Assembly: GCA_016868035.1 (NCBI GenBank)
Contig: VGID01000019.1
Location: 1 to 63,325, forward strand
DNA from: Betaproteobacteria bacterium
GTDB lineage: Bacteria > Pseudomonadota > Gammaproteobacteria > Burkholderiales > SG8-41
Length of the DNA: 63,325 nt
Direction: 5' to 3'
A model generated the notes under the pieces. The model was not told the DNA's origin and ran no database searches. It was given only the letters and a program-made list of their open reading frames with translations. Below, piece after piece: positions 32,585-41,506 of the stretch. The stretch's first letter is position 1; each line of letters begins with the position of its first letter. The translations under genes and the position numbers were made by a program.

Positions 32585-33358
32585 TTATCGTTTTGCCGCT
32601 GGCTTGGCTGCGGGTTTCGCAGCGGGTTTCGCCGCCGGCTTCGGGATCGCCTGGGCGCGGCCGACCACTTCCACGGTCACGCGGCGGTTCGGCGACAGGC
32701 ACTCGATCAGCTGCTTGCGCTTCATCTTGTTGTCGCAGAACTTGGTCACCGGGATCGGCTGCTTCGGGCCCTTGCCTTCCCAGAAGATGACCTTCGGATC
32801 CACGCCCTGGGCAACGAGGTAGTCCTTGACTACCACTGCGCGCCGCTCGGAGAGCTTCATGTTGTACTTGAGGCTGCCGATGCGGTCGGTGTGGCCGGTC
32901 ACGATCACCGCGCCGAACGAAACCGCCTGGCGCGCCTTGGTCGCTTTCTTCAGGCCGCCGAGGAACTTGTTCAGGCTTTCGCGGTTGTCCTGTGTCATCT
33001 CGGCCTTGGCGAAGGGCATGCCCTGCAGCTCGATCTTCTCTTCGACGTTGATGAGCTTGGGCTTGGGCGGCTTCTTCACTTCCGGCTTGGGCTTCGGCTT
33101 CGCGACCGGCTTCGGCGCAGGCTTCGCGACGGGCTTGGGCTTCGGCTTCGGAACGAGATCCGGATCGCATTCGGCCACGGCCCGGGCCGGGGTCCAATCG
33201 CTGGTGCGCACGCACACGTTCGCACCGAGCGCGCGGACGACGTTGCCGCCGGTGTCGGTCAGATACCCCTGATTTTTCCATTGGGCCGATGCCGTGACGG
33301 GCAGCAGTAACCCGGTCGCGGCGAGGCCAACGAGCGTCATCCGAATAGTTAAAATCAT
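32585..33358 (-). CDS. ompA: OmpA family outer-membrane/periplasmic protein
   Basis: This 257-residue exported protein has a signal peptide (TLVGLAATGLLLPVTASA before QWK) and no beta-barrel domain. A short N-terminal part with a Cys pair (residues about 49 and 64) is followed by a Lys-Pro linker (repeats KPKPKPVAKPAPKPVAKPKP). The C-terminal OmpA-like peptidoglycan-binding domain has VIVTGHTDRIGS near residue 152, LSERRAVVVKDYLVAQGVDP and NRRVTVEVVG. The chain ends in KPAA repeats. The protein probably tethers the envelope to peptidoglycan. Its position next to ubiG/gph and gyrA is typical. The upstream promoter is at 33439-33467, and a strong terminator follows. Confidence 0.88.
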   Translation of the reverse strand: MILTIRMTLVGLAATGLLLPVTASAQWKNQGYLTDTGGNVVRALGANVCVRTSDWTPARAVAECDPDLVPKPKPKPVAKPAPKPVAKPKPKPEVKKPPKPKLINVEEKIELQGMPFAKAEMTQDNRESLNKFLGGLKKATKARQAVSFGAVIVTGHTDRIGSLKYNMKLSERRAVVVKDYLVAQGVDPKVIFWEGKGPKQPIPVTKFCDNKMKRKQLIECLSPNRRVTVEVVGRAQAIPKPAAKPAAKPAAKPAAKR

Positions 33359-33438
33359 GATTTTTAATCCTCCTGTTATGCGATGGTTAGGGACCCGCCG
33401 GAGTGCCGGTCAACCTACTCAGAGTCTCCCCGAAACAC

Positions 33439-33467
33439 TTAATATCACAACCTTTCAGGCAAAGCAA
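33439..33467 (-). promoter_or_regulatory. Sigma-70-like promoter of ompA
   Basis: On the minus strand TTGCTT (33467-33462) and TATTAA (33444-33439) are separated by 17 bases in an AT-rich stretch. The start codon is about 80 bases downstream. Confidence 0.55.
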
Positions 33468-33883
33468 ATTATGCCGAAATCATAACACGGTTCTCCGGAA
33501 TAAAGCATACCCCATTGTTGCCTAAAAGAAACGCCCGCACCCCTCGGTTCACGTATTGGACTGGTCCCGGTCGGCGCGCCCGCCCGGCGGCCGATCATGC
33601 GGGGTCGACGTGTCCGGGGGCGTCCCGGGGCTAAGGCCGGCTCGCTGGACCGGCGCCGGGCCCCGTGCGTTCCTGAAACGCGTCGCAGCGTGCACAGCGC
33701 AGGACCGTCCCCGTAGCCAGATCCCTTGCGGGGAACCGGGATATAGTCTGCCGCAGTATTGAAAAAAATGCGAACCGGCGGGCCGTGCGCACGCCGCGAA
33801 AGGACCAACAAGCCATCGCCCGGCATGCTCGATCGTGGACGCTCGTCGGACCGTGCGGGCACGCGAAATACCGGGTCCGCGCG

Positions 33884-33930
33884 TGGTAAAATCACCCGTT
33901 TTTTCACCGTCGCGTGACGCGACCGTTTTT
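33884..33930 (+). promoter_or_regulatory. gyrA extended -10 and leader hairpin
   Basis: TGGTAAAAT (33884-33892) is an extended -10 box that predicts transcription from about 33899. The short leader then holds stem GTCGCG (33909-33914), loop TGA, stem CGCGAC (33918-33923) and CGTTTTT (33924-33930), an intrinsic-terminator-like structure 14 bases before the gyrA ATG. It could act as an attenuator or as a structured ribosome-site element. Confidence 0.4.
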
Positions 33931-33944
33931 CTCCCAGCATTTTC

Positions 33945-36491
33945 ATGGACCAGATCGCCAAAGAAACCCTGCCGGTAAGCCTCGAAGAGGAGATGCGGCG
34001 TTCGTACCTCGACTACGCGATGAGCGTGATCGTGGGCCGGGCGCTGCCCGACGTGCGCGACGGGCTGAAGCCCGTGCACCGCCGCATCCTCTACGCGATG
34101 CACGAGGCGAACAACGTCTGGAACCGCCCGTACGTGAAGTGCGCGCGGGTGGTCGGCGACGTGCTCGGGAAATACCACCCGCACGGGGACGCGGCCACCT
34201 ACGAGGCGCTGGTGCGCATGGCCCAGGGCTTTTCCATGCGCTACATGCTGATCGACGGGCAGGGTAACTTCGGCTCGGTGGACGGCGACTCTCCGGCAGC
34301 CTACCGGTACACCGAATGCCGGCTGGACCGCATCACTTCCGAAATGCTGGCCGACATCGACATGGACACGGTCGATTTCGTCCCGAACTATGACGGCAAG
34401 GAGCAGGAGCCGATTGCACTGCCGACCCGGCTGCCGAATCTCCTCGTCAATGGCTCGTCCGGCATCGCGGTGGGCATGGCGACCAACATCCCGCCTCACA
34501 ACCTCGGCGAGGTGGCCGACGCGTGCCAGGCGCTGCTCAAGAACCCGGAAATCGGAATCGAGGAGCTGATCCAGATCGTCCCGGCGCCCGATTTCCCCAC
34601 GCGCGGCATCATCTACGGCCTGGACGGCGTGAAGGAAGGCTACCGCACCGGGCGCGGCAAGGTGGTGATGCGCGCGCGTACCCACTTCGAGGAGGAAAAG
34701 AAAGGCGGGCGCGTCTCCATCGTGATCGACGAGCTGCCCTACCAGGTCAACAAGGCCAATCTCCTGATGCGAATCGGCGAGCTCGTCCGCGACAAGAGGA
34801 TCGAGGGCATCGCCGACATCCGCGACGAGTCGGACAAGGCCGGCATGCGCGCGGTGATCGAGCTGAAGCGCGGCGAGGTGCCGGAGGTGATCCTGAACAA
34901 TCTGTGGAAGGAAACACAGATGCAGGAGACCTTCGGCATGAACACGGTCGCGCTGGTGGACGGCCAGCCCCGCCTGCTCAATCTCAGGCAGCTGCTGGAC
35001 GCCTTCCTGCGGCACCGCCGCGAGGTGGTGACGCGGCGCACCGCCTTCGAGCTGAGGAAGGCGCGCGAGCGCGGTCATATCCTGGAAGGGCTCGCGGTGG
35101 CGTTGTCCAACGTGGACGACGTCATCGCGCTCATCAAGGCGGCGGCCACCCCGGCCGACGCCAAGAACGAGCTGATGGCCCGGTTCTGGCGCTCCAAGCT
35201 GGTGGAGGAGCTGCTCGCGCGCGGCGAAGGCCAGGTCTCGCGCCCCGAGGGGCTCTTGCCCGAGTACGGGCTGCACAAGAAGGGTTACCGCCTGTCCGAC
35301 GTCCAGGCGCAGCAGATCCTCGAGCTGAGGTTGCAGCGCCTGACCGCGCTCGAGCAGGACAAGATCGTCTCGGAATACAAGGAGACGATGGAGAAGATCT
35401 CCGACTTGATCGACGTGCTGGCGAAGCCCGCGCGCGTCACCCGCATCATCGGGCAGGAGCTCGCGGAGGTGAAGAAGCAGTACGGCGACGAGCGCAGAAG
35501 CGAGATCGTCACCAAGACCCAGGATCTCGGGATGGAAGACCTCATCGCCTCCGAGGACGTGGTGGTGACGCTCTCCCACGGCGGCTACATGAAGTGCCAG
35601 CCCGTCGCCGATTACCGGGCGCAGAAGCGCGGCGGGCGCGGCAAGCAGGCGACCACGACCAAGGAAGACGATTTCGTGGAGAAGCTCTTCATCGCCAACA
35701 CCCATGACCATATCCTGTGCTTCTCCAACCGCGGGCGCGTCTACTGGTTGAAGGTCTACGAGGTGCCGCAGGGCAGCCGCGCCTCGCGCGGCAAGCCGAT
35801 CGTGAATCTCGTGCCGCTGATGGAGCACGAGAAGATCACCGCGGTGCTCCCGGTGAGCGAGTTCGACGAGGAGCACTTCGTCTTCATGGCCACTTCCGGG
35901 GGCACGGTGAAGAAGACCGCGCTCTCCGCCTTCTCGCGCCCGATGTCCAAAGGAATCATCGCCGTCAACCTGGAGGACGGCGACTACCTGATCGGAGTGG
36001 CGCTGACCGACGGCAAGCAGGACGCGATGCTCTTCTCGGACGCCGGGAAGGCGGTGCGTTTCGCGGAAGCCGAGGTGCGCGCCATGGGGCGGGCCGCGAC
36101 CGGCGTGCGCGGGATGAAGCTCGGCAAGGGGCAGCACGTGATCTCGCTGCTCACCGCGCAGGACGAATCGCTTTCGGTGCTCACGGCCACCGAGCACGGA
36201 TACGGCAAGCGCACGCCGATCGGGGAATACACGCGCCACGGGCGCGGCACGCAGGGAATGATCGCCATCCAGTGCAGCGAGCGCAACGGCAAGGTCATCG
36301 GCGCACAGCTGGTCAGCGCGGAGGACGAGATCATGCTGATCACGACGGGCGGCGTGCTGATCCGCACGCGCGTGGCCGAGGTCCGCGAGCAAGGACGCTC
36401 CACCCAGGGCGTGCGCCTGATCAACCTCGACGAGAACGAGAAACTGGCCGGGCTCGAGAAGATCGTCGAGCAGGACGAGGAAGAAGGGTGA
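33945..36491 (+). CDS. gyrA: DNA gyrase subunit A
   Basis: This is the ATP-dependent type II topoisomerase A subunit that breaks and rejoins DNA during negative supercoiling. It has 848 residues. The N-terminal core is complete, with the active-site Tyr in [13 protein letters not shown] near 123. The C-terminal pinwheel domain carries the GyrA box QKRGGRGK near residue 562. The quinolone pocket reads [13 protein letters not shown], so the positions equal to E. coli Ser83 and Asp87 are Ala and Glu. It has no clear ribosome site; a hairpin occupies the leader. The TGA stop is the first element of a heptamer array, after which serC follows. Confidence 0.98.
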   Translation: MDQIAKETLPVSLEEEMRRSYLDYAMSVIVGRALPDVRDGLKPVHRRILYAMHEANNVWNRPYVKCARVVGDVLGKYHPHGDAATYEALVRMAQGFSMRYMLIDGQGNFGSVDGDSPAAYRYTECRLDRITSEMLADIDMDTVDFVPNYDGKEQEPIALPTRLPNLLVNGSSGIAVGMATNIPPHNLGEVADACQALLKNPEIGIEELIQIVPAPDFPTRGIIYGLDGVKEGYRTGRGKVVMRARTHFEEEKKGGRVSIVIDELPYQVNKANLLMRIGELVRDKRIEGIADIRDESDKAGMRAVIELKRGEVPEVILNNLWKETQMQETFGMNTVALVDGQPRLLNLRQLLDAFLRHRREVVTRRTAFELRKARERGHILEGLAVALSNVDDVIALIKAAATPADAKNELMARFWRSKLVEELLARGEGQVSRPEGLLPEYGLHKKGYRLSDVQAQQILELRLQRLTALEQDKIVSEYKETMEKISDLIDVLAKPARVTRIIGQELAEVKKQYGDERRSEIVTKTQDLGMEDLIASEDVVVTLSHGGYMKCQPVADYRAQKRGGRGKQATTTKEDDFVEKLFIANTHDHILCFSNRGRVYWLKVYEVPQGSRASRGKPIVNLVPLMEHEKITAVLPVSEFDEEHFVFMATSGGTVKKTALSAFSRPMSKGIIAVNLEDGDYLIGVALTDGKQDAMLFSDAGKAVRFAEAEVRAMGRAATGVRGMKLGKGQHVISLLTAQDESLSVLTATEHGYGKRTPIGEYTRHGRGTQGMIAIQCSERNGKVIGAQLVSAEDEIMLITTGGVLIRTRVAEVREQGRSTQGVRLINLDENEKLAGLEKIVEQDEEEG

Positions 36492-36596
36492 GCGATAAGC
36501 AATAGGCGGTAAGCGGTAAGCGGGGACAATCCCAACGCGTGCTTTACGACTCACCGCTCACCGCTCACCGCTCACCGCTCACGATTTACCATTGGG
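36487..36596. repeat. Heptamer inverted repeat between gyrA and serC
   Basis: The left array GGTGAGC/GATAAGC/GGTAAGC (36487-36521) faces a right array of five CGCTCAC units and TTTACCA (36549-36592). The loop is about 25 bases. The gyrA stop codon (36489-36491) lies in the first unit, and the right array ends 10 bases before the serC start. Confidence 0.9.
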
Positions 36597-36601
36597 CTTT
36601 T

Positions 36602-37684
36602 ATGGCGAGGATATTCAATTTCGGCGCCGGGCCGGCGACGCTGCCGGAGCCGGTGCTCCGGCAGGCCGCCGAGGAGATGCTCGAGTGGCACGCAAGCGGC
36701 ATGTCCGTGATGGAGATGAGCCATCGGGGCAAGGAATTCGTCGCGATCCACGCGCAGGCCGAAGCCGACCTGCGGGAGCTGCTCGGGGTGCCGCCCAGCT
36801 ACAAAGTGCTGTTCCTGCAGGGCGGCGCCGCGGCCCAGTTCGCGGTCGTCCCGCTCAACCTTCTGCGGGGCAAGCGCTCGGCCGACTACGTGGCGAGCGG
36901 CTACTGGTCGAAGAAGGCGATCGCGGAGGCGCAGCGCTACTGCAAGGTGAATGTCGCGGCGAGCTCGGAGGACGCCGGCTTCAACCATGCTCCGAAGCAG
37001 GAGCGCTGGAAGCTCGACCCCGGCGCGGCCTACGTGCACTACACGTCGAACGAGACCATCGGCGGGGTGGAGTTCCACTGGATACCGGATACCGGGGACG
37101 TGCCGCTGGTCGCCGACGCGTCCTCGCATATCCTGTCGCGGCCGCTCGAGGTGGGGCGATTCGGGCTGATCTACGCGGGCGCGCAGAAGAATATCGGGCC
37201 CGCCGGACTCACCGTCGTCATCGTGCGCGATGACCTCATCGGGCAGGCCGCCGCCGAGACGCCGGCGGTTTTCGACTACAAGGTACAGGCGGAGGCGGGT
37301 TCCATGCACAATACCCCGCCGACCTTTGCCGTGTACGTCGCGGGCCTCGTGTTCCAGTGGTTGAGGAAGCTCGGAGGCCTCAAGCGGATGGAGGAAATCA
37401 ACGTCGCCAAGGCCGCGCTCGTCTATGATTACCTCGACCAGACCGAGTTCTATGCGTCCCCGGTCGCGAAAGAGGACCGTTCGCGCATGAACATCCCGTT
37501 CTCGCTGCGCAACACGGCGCTGGAGGAAACGTTTCTCAAGCAGGCGAAGGGCCGCGGGCTTGCCCAGTTGAAGGGCCACCGCTCGGTCGGCGGCATGCGC
37601 GCCTCGATCTACAACGCGATGCCGATGGAGGGCGTGAAGGCGCTGGTCGACTTCATGCGCGAATTCGAGCGCAATCATGGCTAA
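36602..37684 (+). CDS. serC: Phosphoserine aminotransferase
   Basis: This is a PLP enzyme that transaminates 3-phosphohydroxypyruvate to phosphoserine, and in many proteobacteria also acts in pyridoxine synthesis. It has 360 residues from ATG 36602 (IFNFGAGPATLPEPVL start). The PLP lysine is in YAGAQKNIGPAGLTVV near 200. RSVGGMRASIYNAMP near the C-terminus is family-typical. The upstream in-frame extension is repeat DNA and is rejected. It opens the serC-serA-pheA-hisC-tyrA-aroA-cmk-rpsA supraoperon. There is no Shine-Dalgarno-like motif before the ATG; a repeat arm occupies the place. Confidence 0.97.
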   Translation: MARIFNFGAGPATLPEPVLRQAAEEMLEWHASGMSVMEMSHRGKEFVAIHAQAEADLRELLGVPPSYKVLFLQGGAAAQFAVVPLNLLRGKRSADYVASGYWSKKAIAEAQRYCKVNVAASSEDAGFNHAPKQERWKLDPGAAYVHYTSNETIGGVEFHWIPDTGDVPLVADASSHILSRPLEVGRFGLIYAGAQKNIGPAGLTVVIVRDDLIGQAAAETPAVFDYKVQAEAGSMHNTPPTFAVYVAGLVFQWLRKLGGLKRMEEINVAKAALVYDYLDQTEFYASPVAKEDRSRMNIPFSLRNTALEETFLKQAKGRGLAQLKGHRSVGGMRASIYNAMPMEGVKALVDFMREFERNHG

Positions 37685-37689
37685 CACTT

Positions 37690-37812
37690 ATGTTGAATCG
37701 ATCAAATGCAAGATATGGCCGCAGCTGAAAGCAGATGAAGTCTCCTGCTGTCCGGGTTCTTGTCGTTGATCTGATCGGCGTCCGTCGGCGTCCATCGGCG
37801 GCTTCAAGCTGT
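37690..37812. repeat. Decamer right-arm repeat between serC and serA
   Basis: ATCGGCGTCCGTCGGCGTCCATCGGCGGCTT (positions 37774-37804) is a variant of the decamer right arm. A matching left arm is not clear in the preceding 80 bases, which have no other recognisable feature. Confidence 0.6.
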
Positions 37813-37837
37813 TCTTGAGACAGGATCCGGCGCCGTT

Positions 37838-39025
37838 ATGAACACCATCTACCGCATCCAGACGCTGAACCAGATCTCGAGCGTCGGGCTCAAGCGTTTC
37901 GCCGCGGGGAGCTACGTCGTCGGCGGCAACGTGGACGCGCCCGATGCGATCCTGGTGCGCTCGCACGACATGCGCGCGATGGAGATCCCCCGGAGCGTCA
38001 AGGCGATCGGGCGCGCCGGCGTTGGGGTGAACAACATTCCGGTGCAGAGCATGAGCTCGCGCGGCGTGCCGGTGTTCAACGCGCCGGGAGCGAACGCCAA
38101 CGCGGTGAAGGAGCTGGTGATCGCGGGCATGCTGATCGCCGCGCGCAACCTGTTGCCGGCGCTCAAGTTCGTGCACGGGCTCAAGGGCGAGAATGCGGAC
38201 CTGAACGGGGCGGTCGAGGGCGGCAAGAAGCAGTTCGCGGGAGTGGAGCTGCCGCGCCAGACGCTGGGGGTGATCGGCCTGGGCAAGATCGGGAGCCTGG
38301 TCGCGGACGCCGCGATCAAGCTCGGGATGGACGTCCTCGGATACGATCCGGAGATCACGGTGGAGGCGGCGTGGAGCCTTCCTTCCCGGGTAAAAAAGGC
38401 GCAGAGCATCGAGGATCTGCTCAAGGCGGCGGACTTTGTCACGCTGCACGTGCCGCTGCTCGAGGTGACGCGCAAGCTCATCAATTCCCACCGCGTCAAG
38501 ATCATGAAGAACGGGGCGATCCTGCTCAATTTTGCGCGCGAGGAAGTGGTGGACAACCGTGCGGTGCTGGAAGGGCTCGAAAGCCGGCGCATCCGCTACT
38601 ACGTCTGCGATTTCCCGGCGCGGGAGCTGATGGGGCACCCGGAGGTGGTCGCGCTGCCGCATCTCGGGGCCTCCACGCGGGAGGCGGAGGAGAACTGCGC
38701 GGTGATGGTGGCGGACCAGGTGCGGGATTTTCTCGAGAACGGTAACATTCTGAACGCCGTCAACTTCCCCGACGTGACGATGATGCGCGAATCCCCGTTC
38801 CGCGTGGGCATCGCCAACGCCAATGTGCCCAACATGCTGGGGCAGATCTCGACCGCGATGGCTAACGCCGGGCTCAACATACACAACATGATCAACAAGT
38901 CGAAAGGGGAGATGGCCTACACGCTGGTCGACGTGGACAGCCCCGTGCCGGCCGGGGTCATCGACAACATCATCGGCATCAAAGGCGTGCTGGCCGTGCG
39001 CTACCTGCCGGTGGAGCAACAGTGA
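37838..39025 (+). CDS. serA: D-3-phosphoglycerate dehydrogenase
   Basis: This 395-residue enzyme of the D-isomer 2-hydroxyacid dehydrogenase family catalyses the first step of serine synthesis. The substrate/NAD fold carries RAGVGVNNIP near 60-69 and the nucleotide motif GVIGLGKIGSLVADAA near 140-155. Active-site residues are in ILLNFAREEVVD (Arg), with His in ALPHLGAST. The C-terminal ACT domain (about 318-395; HNMINKSKGEMAYTLVDVD) is a likely serine-feedback site. It follows serC, so this unit makes phosphoserine from 3-phosphoglycerate. The TGA stop is in the first heptamer unit of the next array. Confidence 0.92.
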   Translation: MNTIYRIQTLNQISSVGLKRFAAGSYVVGGNVDAPDAILVRSHDMRAMEIPRSVKAIGRAGVGVNNIPVQSMSSRGVPVFNAPGANANAVKELVIAGMLIAARNLLPALKFVHGLKGENADLNGAVEGGKKQFAGVELPRQTLGVIGLGKIGSLVADAAIKLGMDVLGYDPEITVEAAWSLPSRVKKAQSIEDLLKAADFVTLHVPLLEVTRKLINSHRVKIMKNGAILLNFAREEVVDNRAVLEGLESRRIRYYVCDFPARELMGHPEVVALPHLGASTREAEENCAVMVADQVRDFLENGNILNAVNFPDVTMMRESPFRVGIANANVPNMLGQISTAMANAGLNIHNMINKSKGEMAYTLVDVDSPVPAGVIDNIIGIKGVLAVRYLPVEQQ

Positions 39026-39124
39026 GCGGTGAGCCGTAAGCAGTGAGCCGAATACAGCAAGTTCGGCGCGGGCCGGCTGTTTCACCGCTTACCGCTTACC
39101 AACCACTTACCGTTCACCGTTTTT
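39021..39124. repeat. Heptamer inverted repeat between serA and pheA
   Basis: The left array GTGAGCG/GTGAGCC/GTAAGCA (39021-39049) faces the right array CCGCTTA/CCACTTA/CCGTTCA (39085-39120). The loop is about 35 bases. The right array ends at the pheA start and leaves no ribosome site. Confidence 0.88.
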
Positions 39125-39125
39125 G

Positions 39126-40190
39126 ATGAGCGACAAGCTGAAACAGATCCGCGACCGCATCGACGTGCTTGACGCACGGCTCGTCGAGCTGCTCTCGATG
39201 CGGGCGCGCCTTGCGCAGCGCATCGGCAAGCTGAAGGCGGGCGACGTCTACCGTCCCGAGCGCGAGGCACAGGTGCTGCGGCGTGCGCTGGCGGCGAACC
39301 GCGGCCCGCTCTCCGACAGCGCGCTCGCGCGGCTGTTCACGGAAATCATGTCGGCGTGCCGCGCGCTTGAGGACGCGATGACGGTCGCGTATCTCGGCCC
39401 GGAAGGCACCTTCAGCCAGGAGGCCGCGGTGAAGCATTTCGGCGGACTGACCGTGATGCGGCCGTGCGCTTCGATTGACGAGGTGTTCCGCCAGGTCGAA
39501 ACCGGTGCGACGGGATACAGCGTGGTGCCGGTGGAAAATACCACCGAAGGCGCGGTGGGCCGCACGCTCGATCTGCTGCTCTCCACGTCGGCCAAGATCT
39601 GCGGAGAAGTGATGCTGCCGGTGCGCCAATGCGTGATGGGCAAGGCGCGAGGGTTGCGCGACGTGCGCATCGTCTATTCCCACACCCAGAGCCTCGCGCA
39701 GTGCCAGCAATGGCTCGCGCGCCATCTTCCACACGCCGAGCGTGTCCCCGTGGTGAGCAACGCCGAGGCGGCACGCGTGGCCGCGCGCCGGCGCAACGCG
39801 GCGGCGATCGGCTCGAAAACCGCGGCGGCGCTCTACGGGCTCAAAATGCTCGCGCGCAACGTCGAGGACGAGCCGAAGAACACGACCCGCTTCCTCGTGC
39901 TGGCCCGTCACGATGCCGCGCCGTCGGGCAAGGACAAGACCTCGCTCATCATGTCTGCGCGCAATGTTCCAGGGGCGATACACGAGCTGCTCACGCCGCT
40001 AGCCGAGCATCAGGTGAGCATGACCAAGCTCGAGTCGCGCCCGTCGCGCGCCGGGCTGTGGGAATACGTGTTCTACGTGGACGTCGAGGGGCATCAGCAG
40101 GATGCGAACGTGGCGCGCGCGCTGGCCGAAGTGGAACGCAAGGCGTCGTTCCTGAAGAACCTCGGCTCCTATCCCGCCGCCGTGACCTGA
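39126..40190 (+). CDS. pheA: Bifunctional chorismate mutase/prephenate dehydratase (P-protein)
   Basis: This two-domain enzyme of phenylalanine synthesis has 354 residues. The N-terminal AroQ-type chorismate mutase domain (about 1-85) has IRDRIDVLDARLVELLSMRA. The prephenate dehydratase domain (about 92-270) has VAYLGPEGTFSQEAA near 93 and TTRFLVLAR near 262. The regulatory ACT domain (about 277-350) has PGAIHELLTPLAEHQVSMTKLESRPSR, including the ESRP feedback motif. It is likely inhibited by phenylalanine (family knowledge). The start ATG 39126 follows TTTTTG without a ribosome site. The alternative TTG is one codon upstream. Confidence 0.95.
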   Translation: MSDKLKQIRDRIDVLDARLVELLSMRARLAQRIGKLKAGDVYRPEREAQVLRRALAANRGPLSDSALARLFTEIMSACRALEDAMTVAYLGPEGTFSQEAAVKHFGGLTVMRPCASIDEVFRQVETGATGYSVVPVENTTEGAVGRTLDLLLSTSAKICGEVMLPVRQCVMGKARGLRDVRIVYSHTQSLAQCQQWLARHLPHAERVPVVSNAEAARVAARRRNAAAIGSKTAAALYGLKMLARNVEDEPKNTTRFLVLARHDAAPSGKDKTSLIMSARNVPGAIHELLTPLAEHQVSMTKLESRPSRAGLWEYVFYVDVEGHQQDANVARALAEVERKASFLKNLGSYPAAVT

Positions 40191-40191
40191 C

Positions 40192-40274
40192 CGCGTGAGC
40201 AGTGAGCGGTGAGCAGTGAGCCGTGTAGAGCCGCGGATCGACCGACTGCTTACCGCTAACCGCTTACCGCTTAC
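40192..40274. repeat. Heptamer inverted repeat between pheA and hisC
   Basis: The left array GTGAGCA/GTGAGCG (40195-40222) faces the right CTTACCG/CTAACCG array (40249-40275). The loop is about 25 bases. The right array ends five bases before the hisC ATG. Confidence 0.88.
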
Positions 40275-40279
40275 CCGAG

Positions 40280-41380
40280 ATGGATATTTGCGACCTGGCG
40301 CCGCCGTACATCCGCGCGATCGCGCCGTACCAGCCCGGCAAGCCGATCTCCGAGCTTGTGCGCGAGATGGGACTGGACGAAGCGGGCATCGTCAAGCTCG
40401 CCTCCAATGAGAATCCGATGGGCGTGAGCCCGCTTGCCAGGGTTGCCATCGACCGCGCGGCGGGCGATCTTGCGCGGTATCCGGACGGCAACGGCTTCGA
40501 GCTCAAGCGCGCGCTCTCCGCCCACCACGGCGTCGCGCCCGAGCGCATCGTGCTCGGAAACGGGTCGAACGACGTGCTCGAGATGGCGGCGCGCGCGTTT
40601 CTCGCCCCGGGGCTGGAGGCGGTCTATTCGCAACATGCGTTCGCGGTATATCCCCTGGTCGTGCAGGCAATGGGCGCGAGCGGGGTCGAGGTGCCCGCAA
40701 GGAATTTTGCGCACGACCTCGCCGCGATGCGGCGCGCGGTAAGCGGCAGGACGCGAGTGGTGTTCATCGCCAATCCCAACAACCCGACCGGCACGCTCGC
40801 GGCGCCGGCGGAGCTCGAGAGCTTCATCGCGAGCGTGCCGCGAGAAGTACTGGTGGTGCTCGACGAGGCGTATTACGAGTACCTTCCCGCGGAGCTTCGC
40901 GCGGACAGCGTCGCCTGGCTCGAGCGCTTTCCCCACCTGGTCGTGACGCGCACCTTCTCCAAGATCTACGGGCTCGCGGGGCTGCGGGTGGGCTATGCTT
41001 TCGCCGCGCCGGCCGTGGCCGACCTGATGAACCGGGTGCGCCAGCCGTTCAACGTGAACAGCGTCTCGCTCGCGGCCGCGACTGCGGCATTGAGCGATGC
41101 GGAGTTCGTGCGCAAGGGGCACGAGCTGAACCGCGCCGGGATGCGCGAGGTTACCGCGGGATTGAAGCGGATCGGCCTCGAGTTCATACCGTCCCACGGC
41201 AACTTCGTGAGCTTCCGCGTCGGCGATGCGGCGACGGTGTACCGCAAGCTGCTCGAATCGGGCGTCATCGTGCGCCCGATCTCGAGCTACGGCTTGCCGC
41301 AGCACCTGCGCGTCACCATCGGGCTGGAAGCGGAAAACGCGCGCTTTCTCGCCGCGCTGGATCGAGCGCTGAAAGCATGA
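40280..41380 (+). CDS. hisC: Histidinol-phosphate aminotransferase
   Basis: This 366-residue PLP aminotransferase (class I/II) is of the HisC type. In this supraoperon context it can also make phenylalanine or tyrosine from aromatic keto acids (known for the Pseudomonas order, inferred here). Motifs: SNENPMG near residue 40; NPNNPTGT near 168; [10 protein letters not shown] near 195; the Schiff-base lysine in [17 protein letters not shown] near 228. The start ATG is preceded by repeat arm DNA (CTTACCCGAG) with no good ribosome site. The next gap contains a family-III inverted repeat. Confidence 0.94.
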   Translation: MDICDLAPPYIRAIAPYQPGKPISELVREMGLDEAGIVKLASNENPMGVSPLARVAIDRAAGDLARYPDGNGFELKRALSAHHGVAPERIVLGNGSNDVLEMAARAFLAPGLEAVYSQHAFAVYPLVVQAMGASGVEVPARNFAHDLAAMRRAVSGRTRVVFIANPNNPTGTLAAPAELESFIASVPREVLVVLDEAYYEYLPAELRADSVAWLERFPHLVVTRTFSKIYGLAGLRVGYAFAAPAVADLMNRVRQPFNVNSVSLAAATAALSDAEFVRKGHELNRAGMREVTAGLKRIGLEFIPSHGNFVSFRVGDAATVYRKLLESGVIVRPISSYGLPQHLRVTIGLEAENARFLAALDRALKA

Positions 41381-41475
41381 AGCACAAGGGACACGAAGGA
41401 CACGAAGTCTTTGAGGCGGAGAAGTTCCATGATCCGGTCTTCCTTTGTGTCCTTCGTGTCCTTGGTGGTTCGAGA
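41380..41475. repeat. Family-III inverted repeat (GGACACGAAG) between hisC and tyrA
   Basis: The left arm ACAAGGGACACGAAGGACAC (41383-41402) is complementary to the right arm CTTTGTGTCCTTCGTGTCCT (41443-41462). The loop is about 40 bases. Confidence 0.9.
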
Positions 41476-41506
41476 TCTTGTGTTGCGTCGTTTTCATTGA
41501 GCGCGC

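Larger units (their letters stand above)
33359..33944. other. 586-bp divergent ompA-gyrA intergenic region
   Basis: No gene is supported here. It holds the ompA promoter (33439-33467) in an AT-rich 100-bp segment, a GC-rich middle without clear structure, an extended -10 TGGTAAAAT (33884-33892) for gyrA, and a terminator-like hairpin in the gyrA leader (33909-33930). Reading frames across it on the minus strand are shadows that extend from the gyrA antisense frame. Confidence 0.6.

Noticed and set aside
33549..36554. 1001-codon open frame on the minus strand
   Set aside because: It is the antisense frame of gyrA, whose product is complete and conserved. Long antisense frames are expected in GC-rich genes.
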